From NCBI GenBank assembly GCA_034509425.1, contig JAVTVJ010000342.1:186001-250000 (forward strand): a stretch of 64,000 nucleotides of DNA, written 5' to 3'. The notes under the pieces were generated by a model. That model made no database searches. It was given only the letters and a program-made list of their open reading frames with translations, and had not been told where the DNA came from. Both the position numbers and the translations under genes were made by a program. The stretch comes from Eopsaltria australis (lineage: Eukaryota; Chordata; Aves; Passeriformes; Petroicidae). This document shows positions 33,701 to 40,464 of this stretch, piece after piece (the first letter of the stretch is position 1; each line of letters starts with the position of its first letter).

Positions 33701-36475
33701 GGCTGGGCCTGGGCAGCCACCTTCTCCTGTGTAAAGAGCTTGGTGCTGAATGAGGCTCACATCTTGTGGTTCTTGTGCCTGTTGAGCACCTTCAGCTAGA
33801 ACAGACGAAAGAACAAACAGTTCTGCGCTATTCGCCTTCAACTCCACCAGCATATGAGCAGCATCCCTGGCCCAGGGCACCCTGGTATGCTCAAGGCAGC
33901 TGGGCTGTCTGGACACCATAGCCAGACACCAGCTGAAGCATCTCCATGCCACTTCAGCTCTGAGTCATGTTCCTCTGGGAGACAGGCCAGGAGCTTTTGC
34001 TGGAAAAGCTGTTCCAGCTGTTTTTCTGGAACCCAGACAGAAGTAGAACCTGGGAATGCTTCCTTGGTGCTCTGGATTAGCCCTGCAAGCAACACTGAGA
34101 TCTGTCCCTCTCTGCAGCCCTTTTGTTGGATTTCTTGCTGACAGGGTCCCAGTTGATCTTGAGAGAGAGGAGGAGGTGTGTATGTCACTACTCATTACTG
34201 AAAGTGGGAAGCCAGGCCTCTTGCTGAGAGGCTCTGTGAGGAGGCTGTCCCCAGACCCCCCATCTATTTGAGCTTAACTCAGGGAATCCCTCTGGATTTC
34301 CTCTAGGCCACTGTGGATCCCCTTGACTTTGGGAATCATGGTGTCTTCTTAGGGCTGTGGATGTGGCAAAGTCAGCTGGCTCTGGGGAGGTCAGGGACCT
34401 CTGCCCTGATAGCATATAGCATCAGCAGCAGGCTTTACTGCAGGGGCAGCAGTGAATGTGAATACCAAGGGATGGGGTTTTGGAGGCTTGCATTTTGGCT
34501 GGGCTCAGTTATTGAAACAAACTGGTTCCCAAATGAGCAGCCTTTGGGTTTAGTCCTGTCTTGTTCAGATTTCTGGCACCCACCTGAAAGGCAGGGTGTG
34601 AGAGAGCACAGTGCTTGTGCATGGGGTGCACTAGGCCAGCTCTATAAAGCGATTGTCAGCCGGGATTATTGTGTGGCAAACACAGAAAGCTCATTGTGCT
34701 TCATGGTGATGGCTCAGTGGTGAAAATGCTTGCAGCAGTGTGAGGATGCTGTTTGGAAATGCAGCCTCTGTGCTGCAGGAGCTGCCCAGAAATTCAGTGA
34801 GCCTCTGGGAGTGAGAGCAACAGGGGCTGCTGGAAATTGGGTCCTTACTACAGACTGCTCTGCTTTCCTTCACAAGAAAGTGCAAGCTTTGGGGCCAGGT
34901 ATATACCTGCTCACCCCTCAGTGTCTGAGCTGTGGAGCTCTGAAACAGACTTGTGGCTGTGAACAGACAGTAATTAGGACATCAGTGACAGTGATACGTG
35001 ATTCTAAAGACAAGGGTCCTGGGGAGTCTCTGGCATTTCAGATGTGCAGGTGTAAGTCTTGTGCTGTCCCTTGTGTTGCAGGTGGATATTCGCTTTCCCC
35101 AGAGTGGAGCTCCTGACCCCAACTGTGTGACTGTGACAGGACTCCCTGAGAACGTGGAAGAAGCTATTGATCACATCCTGAACTTGGAGGAGGAATATGT
35201 AAGTGTCCAGCAAATCTCTGCCAGGGTTCAGCAAGGATTTCCCTTGCCACAGAGCTGGGTGTCTGAGCTATGTCCATGTGGTATTTTCTTCCACTGCATC
35301 AGAGAAATTGAGCCCTTTGCAGGTGGCTGTCAACCTCCACTGCAGCTGTCCCTTAAACCAGTTGGACTGTCCCCTCTGTCCAGGAGAGGACAGTGAGAGA
35401 GAATGCTGAGGCACCCCAGGATGTGCATGTTCTTGCCTTGTAGCAACTTGCACCAGTTAAAAGTTGTGGTCTTTGGACTAGTGCAGACACACTGTGTTTG
35501 GTTGTTGCAGAACAGGCTGGTGAGCTTGAACAGGTTGCAGTGTGATGAGATGGAGGGTGGGCATTTTATACCAATTTGAGGAGCTATGCAGGTCCCCCCT
35601 CACTTGTTGTGTTACTGCAGCTTGCAGATGTGGTGGACAACGAGGCAATGCAGGTGTACATGAAGCCCTCCTCACATGAAGAGTCCAAGGCCCCATCCAA
35701 GGGCTTTGTGGTGAGAGATGCCCCCTGGGCCACTGTCAACAACGAGAAGGTGAGTGCTGCTTGTGCTGCAGGCTGGGGGCACAGGGTGTGGGGATGCTTC
35801 TGGCTGTGCATCTCTGTGGGGACACAGAGGACTCTCTGTCCTTGGTGACAGAGAAAGCAGCTTGTTGCTGCTCTTTGTGGCCTGAGCATAGGCCTGGGCT
35901 CTCCTGTCTGGATTTCAAAGCATTTTCACATCTCATCCTGGCTACACCACTGTGGAGCTGTTGGGGAAGGGAGGATCCTTACCAGAAAGTGTCCTGCCAG
36001 GTTTTGTTATTTTTAGGGGTAGGGATAGAGCCTGGGACTTGAGACTCTTGCTGCAGCACAGAACTGGCTCAGTGTTTGCAACTCTGAGTTGGGATGTGTG
36101 GCAGCTCATCCTCAGCTGCCCCAGTGCTGCTGCAGGGCTGCCCTGACCCTACTCCAGTGGCCCAGTTACTGAGCTGGGACCCTTGGAGCCCTTTGCACCC
36201 TCCTCAATGTCACCTCTAGATTGCTCCTCCTTCCACCCTGGGCAGTCCTGGGGCCACAATGATCCTTTGTGTCCCTTCCCCATTGTCTCTCCTCCTGGGA
36301 TGTCAACAATGCTGCTTAGCTCAGGGCCTCACGACGGAAGTTCACAGCAGGGCAGGAGCTTAACTTGTTCCCTTTTTGTTTGCTCTAGGCCCCTGATATG
36401 AGCAGTTCTGAAGACTTCCCCAGCTTTGGGGCACAAGTGGCCCCCAAGACTCTTCCCTGGGGACCCAAACGATAA
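18694..36475 (+). CDS. HDLBP: Vigilin (high-density lipoprotein-binding protein), multi-KH RNA-binding protein; gene-level span, 26 coding exons
   Basis: Vigilin is a large cytoplasmic and ER-associated RNA-binding protein that binds mRNAs and tRNA, affects translation of secretory-pathway mRNAs and mRNA stability, and was first described in connection with HDL and sterol handling. Joining the 26 exons listed below gives 1,267 codons with every junction in frame; human vigilin has 1,268. Order: N-terminal region 1-77 (starts MSSVAVLTQESF), degenerate KH-like unit 78-149, KH1 150-218, KH2 219-290, KH3 291-359, KH4 360-430, KH5 431-503, KH6 504-576, KH7 577-649, KH8 650-722, KH9 723-796, KH10 797-869, KH11 870-967, KH12 968-1047, KH13 about 1048-1125, KH14 about 1126-1196, C-tail 1197-1267 ending LPWGPKR. 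GxxG loops are visible in most KH domains but degenerate in KH2 and KH10. No frameshift or internal stop is present. The gene lies tail-to-tail with PPP1R7. Confidence 0.97.
19687..19841 (+). CDS. HDLBP: HDLBP coding exon 2 (residues 26-77)
   Basis: Acceptor CCCCAG. Encodes the acidic, proline-containing N-terminal region with PPTYKEAFPPLPEKA. Ends KASVITQ before a GTTGGT donor. Confidence 0.92.
20314..20529 (+). CDS. HDLBP: HDLBP coding exon 3 (residues 78-149), degenerate KH-like unit
   Basis: Exactly 72 codons between CAG acceptor and GTGAGG donor, starting VFHVPLEERKYKDM. KH-like length and helix/strand pattern (AKICLDIMQKTGAHLEL), but the GxxG position is FGEGEQ, so RNA binding by this unit is doubtful. 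Confidence 0.94.
22141..22347 (+). CDS. HDLBP: HDLBP coding exon 4, KH1 (residues 150-218)
   Basis: 69 codons, one whole KH domain in one exon. HHRFVIGKNGEKLQDLE carries the GKNG loop. Ends HEILLISAEQ. Confidence 0.95.
22791..23006 (+). CDS. HDLBP: HDLBP coding exon 5, KH2 (residues 219-290)
   Basis: 72 codons in one exon. VYHPFIAGPYNKLVSELM replaces the GxxG loop with AGPYN, a known divergent domain of vigilin. Ends KKIYEEK. Confidence 0.95.
23810..24016 (+). CDS. HDLBP: HDLBP coding exon 6, KH3 (residues 291-359)
   Basis: 69 codons. Starts KKKTTTIAVEV; GPKG loop in HKYVIGPKGNSLQEI. Ends ALTEVYAK. Confidence 0.95.
24222..24329 (+). CDS. HDLBP: HDLBP coding exon 7, KH4 first half (residues 360-395)
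   Basis: 36 codons with the GKKG loop (HRFIIGKKGQNLAKI). The intron splits KH4 after QQMPK. Confidence 0.94.
24859..24963 (+). CDS. HDLBP: HDLBP coding exon 8, KH4 second half (residues 396-430)
   Basis: 35 codons starting VHIEFTEGEDKITLEG and ending MVKDL, flanked by TTAAG acceptor and GTAAGT donor. Confidence 0.94.
25387..25465 (+). CDS. HDLBP: HDLBP coding exon 9, KH5 first part (residues 431-457)
   Basis: Starts INRMDYAEINVDHKF; GKNG loop in HRHLIGKNGAN. Ends one base into codon 457, one of few phase-1 introns in the gene. Confidence 0.93.
26132..26271 (+). CDS. HDLBP: HDLBP coding exon 10, KH5 second part (residues 457-503)
   Basis: Completes Ile 457, continues NRIKDLYKVSVRIPPDNEKS and ends LASRM before GTTAGT. 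Confidence 0.93.
26550..26654 (+). CDS. HDLBP: HDLBP coding exon 11, KH6 first half (residues 504-538)
   Basis: 35 codons starting ENERTKDLIIEQKFH. The GQKG loop lies in RTIIGQKGERIREI. Confidence 0.95.
26951..27064 (+). CDS. HDLBP: HDLBP coding exon 12, KH6 second half (residues 539-576)
   Basis: 38 codons starting VIINFPDPAHKSDIVQLRG and ending QKMVADL. Confidence 0.95.
27392..27478 (+). CDS. HDLBP: HDLBP coding exon 13, KH7 first part (residues 577-605)
   Basis: 29 codons starting VENSFSISVPIFKQFHK, with the GKGG loop in NIIGKGGANIKK. Confidence 0.94.
27650..27781 (+). CDS. HDLBP: HDLBP coding exon 14, KH7 second part (residues 606-649)
   Basis: 44 codons starting IREESNTKIDLPAENSNSET and ending ILAIQKEL. 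Confidence 0.95.
28086..28304 (+). CDS. HDLBP: HDLBP coding exon 15, KH8 (residues 650-722)
   Basis: 73 codons, a whole KH domain. GAKG loop in NSLIGAKGRFIRSIM. Ends LLHLAEEK. Confidence 0.95.
29140..29361 (+). CDS. HDLBP: HDLBP coding exon 16, KH9 (residues 723-796)
   Basis: 74 codons starting QTKSYTVDLRAKPEYHK. GKGG loop in FLIGKGGGNIRKVRD. Ends EALIKNL. Confidence 0.95.
29582..29800 (+). CDS. HDLBP: HDLBP coding exon 17, KH10 (residues 797-869)
   Basis: 73 codons starting DNVVEDSMVVDPKHH. The loop reads FVIRRGQVLREI, lacking the first Gly of GxxG. Ends QEIIEDL. Confidence 0.95.
30493..30631 (+). CDS. HDLBP: HDLBP coding exon 18, KH11 first part (residues 870-916)
   Basis: Starts EAQVTIECTIPQKFHRSIMG, with a GPKG loop, and runs to PDREENP. 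Ends one base into the next codon. Confidence 0.93.
31026..31180 (+). CDS. HDLBP: HDLBP coding exon 19, KH11 variable loop and second part (residues 916-967)
   Basis: Begins with a Glu/Gly/Lys-rich loop (VQENGEEGGEGKEGKDTDPS) inserted into KH11, then CDIIIISGRREKCEAAKEAL. This makes KH11 about 25 residues longer than the other KH units. Confidence 0.92.
31783..31887 (+). CDS. HDLBP: HDLBP coding exon 20, KH12 first half (residues 968-1002)
   Basis: 35 codons starting ALVPVTIEVEVPFDLHRY. GQKG loop in IIGQKGSGIRKMMDEFE. Confidence 0.95.
32346..32398 (+). mobile_element. Short CR1 LINE 3'-end fragment
   Basis: TTGATGACCTGCAGAGATCC followed by a TTTACAACCTCAGCCATTCT tail is the CR1 terminal segment. 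About 50 bp in HDLBP intron 20. Confidence 0.6.
32534..32668 (+). CDS. HDLBP: HDLBP coding exon 21, KH12 second half (residues 1003-1047)
   Basis: 45 codons starting VNIQVPAPELQSDIITITG and ending ELQAEQEDR. Confidence 0.95.
33184..33327 (+). CDS. HDLBP: HDLBP coding exon 22, KH13 first part (residues 1048-1095)
   Basis: 48 codons starting ALRSFKLTVTVDPRYHPK. GRKG loop in IIGRKGAVITQIR. Ends DKDDESQ. Confidence 0.95.
33485..33670 (+). CDS. HDLBP: HDLBP coding exon 23, end of KH13 and start of KH14 (residues 1096-1157)
   Basis: 62 codons. AQDQITITGYEKNAEAARDA finishes KH13. HRVHARIIGARGKAIRKI holds the GARG loop of KH14. Confidence 0.95.
33671..35081 (+). other. HDLBP intron 23, no feature supported
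   Basis: One of the longest introns within the coding part (1.4 kb). No second gene, repeat or confident RNA gene was seen. A weak tRNA A-box-like string near 34,708 is discussed under rejected items. Confidence 0.5.
35082..35198 (+). CDS. HDLBP: HDLBP coding exon 24, KH14 second part (residues 1158-1196)
   Basis: 39 codons starting VDIRFPQSGAPDPNCVTVTG and ending ILNLEEEY. Confidence 0.95.
35621..35749 (+). CDS. HDLBP: HDLBP coding exon 25, C-terminal tail (residues 1197-1239)
   Basis: 43 codons starting LADVVDNEAMQVYMKP and including GFVVRDAPW. Confidence 0.94.
36389..36475 (+). CDS. HDLBP: HDLBP last coding exon 26 (residues 1240-1267 and stop)
   Basis: APDMSSSEDFPSFGAQVAPK then TLPWGPKR and TAA at 36,473-36,475. 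Matches the conserved vigilin C-terminus. Confidence 0.95.
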   Translation, partial: APDMSSSEDFPSFGAQVAPKTLPWGPKR

Positions 36476-36903
36476 TGACCTGGAAGCAGAAACTCCTCCA
36501 GCCCGCTGACCTGACACTAACCTGCCACAAATACTTCCTGTCTGAAATCTGACCCAGCGGCTGGAGCACAAATCAATTGTCCCAAGAGGTCTCCTAATGG
36601 TGTCTGGAGTGCTAGACCCCATCCTGCTCCCCTCAGCTATCACCGTGTCTAGGACCCACCCTCATCTCTTGATGGATATTCTTTCTCCTTTGGAACAAGA
36701 CTTCCACTCAGATTCAAACACTAAATGTGTGTGTTTTTGTTAGAAACTTCATAATTGACTCCAAGTGGCTAAGATTCGCAGCTTCCCAAGCGCTAGCAGA
36801 GCAATCTGCTCTCTTGAGCATGTCTGACTAGGCATTCTCGCCTTCATTAGGAGACCTCCTTTACTGTGGCTAGGAATCTACTTCCTGTCTCATGACCTCA
36901 GGA

Positions 36904-36909
36904 AATAAA
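36904..36909 (+). terminator. HDLBP: Proximal polyadenylation signal AATAAA of HDLBP
   Basis: AATAAA about 430 nt after the stop, followed within 45 nt by a GT/T-rich stretch (CTTTCCTTTGTGTTT). It would give a short 3' UTR. Confidence 0.6.
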
Positions 36910-38773
36910 TTTCCTTGACTTTCTAAAGCCAAAACGTTTGCCCTCTTTCCTTTGTGTTTATCCCAGGCCTTACCTTACCTTTGTAGAGTGCAATCAACTT
37001 TTTTTCCTTTTAACTGCCAAAAATTCATTTAATGCTGATAGCTGACTGTGGGGAGAGCTTAAAATAATCGATAAGGTCAGAAACCTGCTTTTGAAAGAAA
37101 CAAAACCTTCAATAGGCTGGAGAGACAACAGAGATGGAAGGGGCCAGAACAACGTGTGGCTGCCCTGGTCAGGAAAACACCTGTGAGCATAACGAGCGCA
37201 CGTCCCTGCGCCGCACCAAGCACAGCCCCAGCCTGCACACTTGACCAGTCTTCCAGAGCTTGATGACAGACCCTGCTCCTCGTTCCCCCTTCCCAGCAGT
37301 GTGAGCAGGCAGGAGAGCCAGCCCGTGGCAGTGTGGCTGGATGGGACAGGTTTGGCTCGGCCGAGGTTGCTGCAGTGACGCGGCTCAGGAGCAGCTGGCA
37401 GGACACAGAGCCTGGAGAAGCTGTAGCCTGCCTTTAGTGCTGCAGCAGCTCGGTGTGAATGGCAGCCACACCATTCCTGTTGCCTTCTTTCTACCTCAAA
37501 CATCAGTATGATGGGGGCCTCTTGATGGTTATGGGGGAGCAGCTACTCCAGCTGTCACCTGGACAGCCATAACAGGAGCGTGGAGGAGAAGCAAGAGGAG
37601 CCTTGTGTCTCTGCACGGCTGTGAGAGCTGCTCCAGAGGGAAGCAGAGCATGGTGGTGCTGAGGCAGGCTGTGAATCCATAGAACTGCGTGCTGAGCTAG
37701 CACAGGGCTTGGCCCCAGGGCTGTGGATGCAGCTGTGCCTTAGCCCTGGGCTGCAGAGGTTGTGTGAGCCAGGCTTCTGCTCCGACAGCATTTGGGGGGT
37801 GATGTGTGTGCTGAGCCCTCCTGAGGCCTCCATCATGTGGTAGAGGGTGATCCGTGATCTGTGCTTAGGGCGGCCTGCACCTGGGCCCTGCCACAGGTTG
37901 CTCAAAGGGTGCTGTGTCCAAGCTCCTCCAGCAAGTAAGAGGAAAACCACGTCTTTGTGGAGGAAGGCGTGTAGCGTGGGGTTTTTGCGTGCCCCCACTT
38001 CCCTGCATCAGTCCTACAGAGCTTGTAGTCTGAGCCATTCCTCTGTCCCAGCTGCTCTTGGACGAGCAGGAGTCCCTAGCCTCTCTTCTCTAGTACTGCT
38101 GACAGAGCACAACTGTGGCAGGCTGAGCCCAGCCACCTTGCCTTTCCCTCCGTGGGACAGGCCCAACATCCCGATGCTTTTCCTTCCTGCGCCAGCTCTT
38201 CTTGGCAGAGACTGCTATGCAGAAGTCAAACCAAAACCTCACAGTGCTCTCCTTTAGTCTGAGAACCAAGTGAAGCGCACCATGGCCCGTTGTAGGGTGC
38301 CTGGTTGCCCCTGAAGGACAGGGGGGCCTTGACTCCAGCACGGGAAAAGGGGAACTAGGGTGGTACCTTCCCGTCTGCGTCTGTCAGAAAATGGTTAATA
38401 GCCTGTAGCTTAGGTCTGCCCTGCATCACCAAGCCTGTCACCCCCTCCTCCTCTTTATGCCCCCGTGCCCTCACCAGTTGCACAGCAAGGCTTGAGTTAC
38501 ATCCAGGGCACCGACTGCCTTGGGCTCATGCCCCACAGCCCAACCTTCCACTTTAAAGAAGGTCATGAAGTGATTGTACCTAGTACTGTCCCCCCACCAC
38601 CCTCCTTCCGCAGCAGACTGTGGCATGTGTCCATTTCTTCTCTTTGACGTCTTCCATATTGTACGTTTCCATAGCAATGATCCCTTGGCCTTAACTTTGG
38701 AATTTGGAGACTATATGCAAACATGTAAAAAGGCTCATGAGTATGGATGACACTGGAATTTTATAAATTCTAA

Positions 38774-38779
38774 AATAAA
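38774..38779 (+). terminator. HDLBP: Distal polyadenylation signal AATAAA of HDLBP
   Basis: AATAAA in TCTAAAATAAAACC followed by a GTGTGGTGG-type downstream element. Sequence loses its UTR-like character just after it. Confidence 0.75.
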
Positions 38780-39151
38780 ACCTGAAACAGCTTGGAGTGT
38801 GGTGGATATTATTTCTGCTGGTGGGGTGAGATCCAGGACAGCCCATGCTGAGCTGGGTTTAGCCAGGGCTGAGAGCTTCAGGCTTGCACACCTGAGCTTT
38901 TGCTGTGGCCATGCCCTTGAAGGGGAGGGACTCACATGGCAAATGGTGTGTGGAAGGAAAGGGGTGAGACCAGGGAAGGGGCTTGGGCTGTGTCCTCCTC
39001 ATAGAGAAACACAAACCTGCTTGCCTGCAGGCAGCTGGTGCCAGGGATGCTGCTGGTGTAAGGGAGGAGGGGGAGGCACCAACCATGGTCCCACTTGCTT
39101 GGCTACTGCACAACCAGAGCCTCTCATCTGCCTTGTGTGACTGACACCACT

Positions 39152-39217
39152 CTGCTTCCCCACCTTGATGCCCAGCAGCTCCTCTGCCAGCTCCATGGAG
39201 CACCCACTTGTGCTGCC
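39152..39217 (-). pseudogene. ANO7: ANO7 relic exon C2, truncated
   Basis: After a CTCCCTGCAG acceptor the frame reads GSTSGCSMELAEELLGIKVG then KQ, against CAAGGCLIELAQELLVIMVG then KQ. Similarity stops abruptly after KQ, and no consensus GT donor is present there. Confidence 0.8.
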
Positions 39218-39334
39218 CTGCAGGGAGAGCAGGGTCCTCAGCCTGCTGGCACACGGAGCTCGGGTGAGAAGGAATTCCCTCAGCACAGAGCAGCTGGGAG
39301 AACCAGCGATGGGTCTCTCCCACCCCACACTCAG

Positions 39335-39389
39335 CTCCCCACTGCAGATCCCCAGAAAGCTCAGGTAGTTTCTGGGGTAGCCAGCAAAC
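39335..39389 (-). pseudogene. ANO7: ANO7 relic exon C1 with destroyed donor
   Basis: Acceptor TGGCTCCTGCAG is intact. The frame reads (R)FAGYPRNYLSFLGICSGE against RFVGYPGNYHTLFGVRNEE. The expected donor GAG/GTGAGT reads GAG/CTGAGT, so the invariant G at intron position +1 is lost (plus-strand position 39,334). Confidence 0.82.
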
Positions 39390-39943
39390 CTGCAGGAGCC
39401 ACGTCAGAGTTGTGAGTGGACACCCCAGGCACTGAGTCCAGGAATGCATGCAGAGCAGCCCCAGGGAAAGAAGGGCTTATCTGGCTCACACAGAGCCCTC
39501 CTCTTGCTTGCCAAGGTGGGACAAAAGGGCTGATAAAGGGTCCCAGACTGGGACCAGTTAGCCCACAGCTGGTTGGCCCTGTGGCCATGTGAGGGCTCCT
39601 GCTCTGATGGGACTGTCCCCCTGCCACAGTGCTCCTTGCCCATGATGGCAGCAGCATCCCCTGTCCTTTAGCCCTGCCCAAAGACCCAGGGACCTGCTTT
39701 TCAGGAGCCAGGGAACGAAGGGATGGGGCTCTGGAGGAGAAGTTCAGAAGCAAAATGAAGGGGGATCCCACAGCTGTCAATGGAATGAGTGGTGACTGGG
39801 GATCGCTGGGTGCACTGGGAAGCAAGGAGGCTGCAAACACCATCAGAGCCCCAAAAACCCGGCCAGTCACACAGAGTGGGACACCCAGGAGCACTGGGCA
39901 CTGTCCCCCTTCCTCTGCAAGCTTGGGCACCACAGCCCCTCAC

Positions 39944-40048
39944 CTGCAGAGGTGCCTGGAGGTGGAGCTTCTCAGCACAGGAGCAGAGCAGGCTCCAGGC
40001 TGCACTCAGCAGCAGATGGGGCACCACCTTCTCCAGACGGGTCATGTG
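39944..40048 (-). pseudogene. ANO7: ANO7 relic exon B (N-terminal region)
   Basis: Acceptor CTTCTCCCCACAG and donor CAG/GTGAGG are both intact around 105 nt (35 codons) of open frame. VPHLLLSAAWSLLCSCAEKL then HLQAPLQ aligns with VHYALLSASWAVLCYYAEDL then RLKLPLQ of human ANO7. Confidence 0.85.
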
Positions 40049-40321
40049 CTGTGGGGAGAAGGTGACTCCAGCAGAAGATAAGAGATAAGGCTGCTGGCAC
40101 CTGTACAGGTCCCTGTGGGCAGCACTGGGGTGACTCTGTGCTGGTGTGGCTCAGCCTGGGAGAGCTCACCCAGGAGATGAGCACAAACACATCCTACCCT
40201 GCAAGCAAGGGAGGCCCCCATGGTGGGGCATATCCTCCCCTGGACCCCACAATCCACACGTCAAGGCTGCATTTACTACAAGGGGATAGAAATCCGGAGT
40301 CAGATCCCTGGGAACCTTTGC

Positions 40322-40464
40322 CATGTGTATCCCAGCAGAGTGAAGCTTGCCCAGAAATTTCTTCCTGCAGGTCCTGTGGATGGCAGCAGATCTCTCCCTG
40401 TTCTCACAGCTGTCCTGCTCCCAGCTCAGCTCCCAGGGCATGGTTTCCCACACCAGGACCATGT
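40322..40464 (-). pseudogene. ANO7: ANO7 relic exon A (N-terminal region)
   Basis: Acceptor CCTTTCCTTGCCTCAG is intact. The frame reads DMVLVWE, then EQDS, then IHRT and KKFLGKLHSAGIHM, against DFVLVWEED...QQDS...MHRT...FLDNLRAAGL in the human protein. The frame is open. The 3' boundary is unclear because a GTTCCC stands where a consensus donor is expected. Confidence 0.82.

Larger units (their letters stand above)
36476..38795 (+). other. HDLBP: HDLBP 3' UTR
   Basis: Follows the stop codon and runs to the distal AATAAA at 38,774. The last 150 bp (around TTCCATATTGTACG and GGCTCATGAGTATGGATGAC) resemble the end of mammalian HDLBP 3' UTRs as I recall them. ORFs on either strand here look random. 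Confidence 0.8.
39152..40464 (-). pseudogene. ANO7: ANO7 (anoctamin-7) relic: four recognisable exons of a mostly deleted gene
   Basis: Functional ANO7 is a multi-pass anoctamin/TMEM16-family membrane protein. In human it lies exactly here, between PPP1R7 and HDLBP, on the PPP1R7 strand. Four minus-strand segments match it in the right order: exon A (40,322-40,464), exon B (39,944-40,048), exon C1 (39,335-39,389) and exon C2 (about 39,152-39,217). A and B match the cytosolic N-terminal region. C1 and C2 match a region near human residue 600-650. The 554 bp between B and C1 hold nothing recognisable where about 450-500 residues of transmembrane core should be, and no C-terminal exons follow C2. 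Exon C1 has a broken splice donor. A functional channel or scramblase cannot be encoded. Identity rests on my memory of human ANO7 plus synteny. Confidence 0.85.

Noticed and set aside
34700..34790. tRNA A-box-like string (TGGCTCAGTGGTG) suggesting a tRNA gene or tRNA-derived SINE in HDLBP intron 23
   Set aside because: No matching B-box, no cloverleaf and no poly-A or T terminator at a suitable distance.
33671..35081. Extra coding exon of HDLBP in the long intron 23
   Set aside because: Exons 23 and 24 join directly in frame to the conserved KH14 sequence (DEFK then VDIRFPQ).
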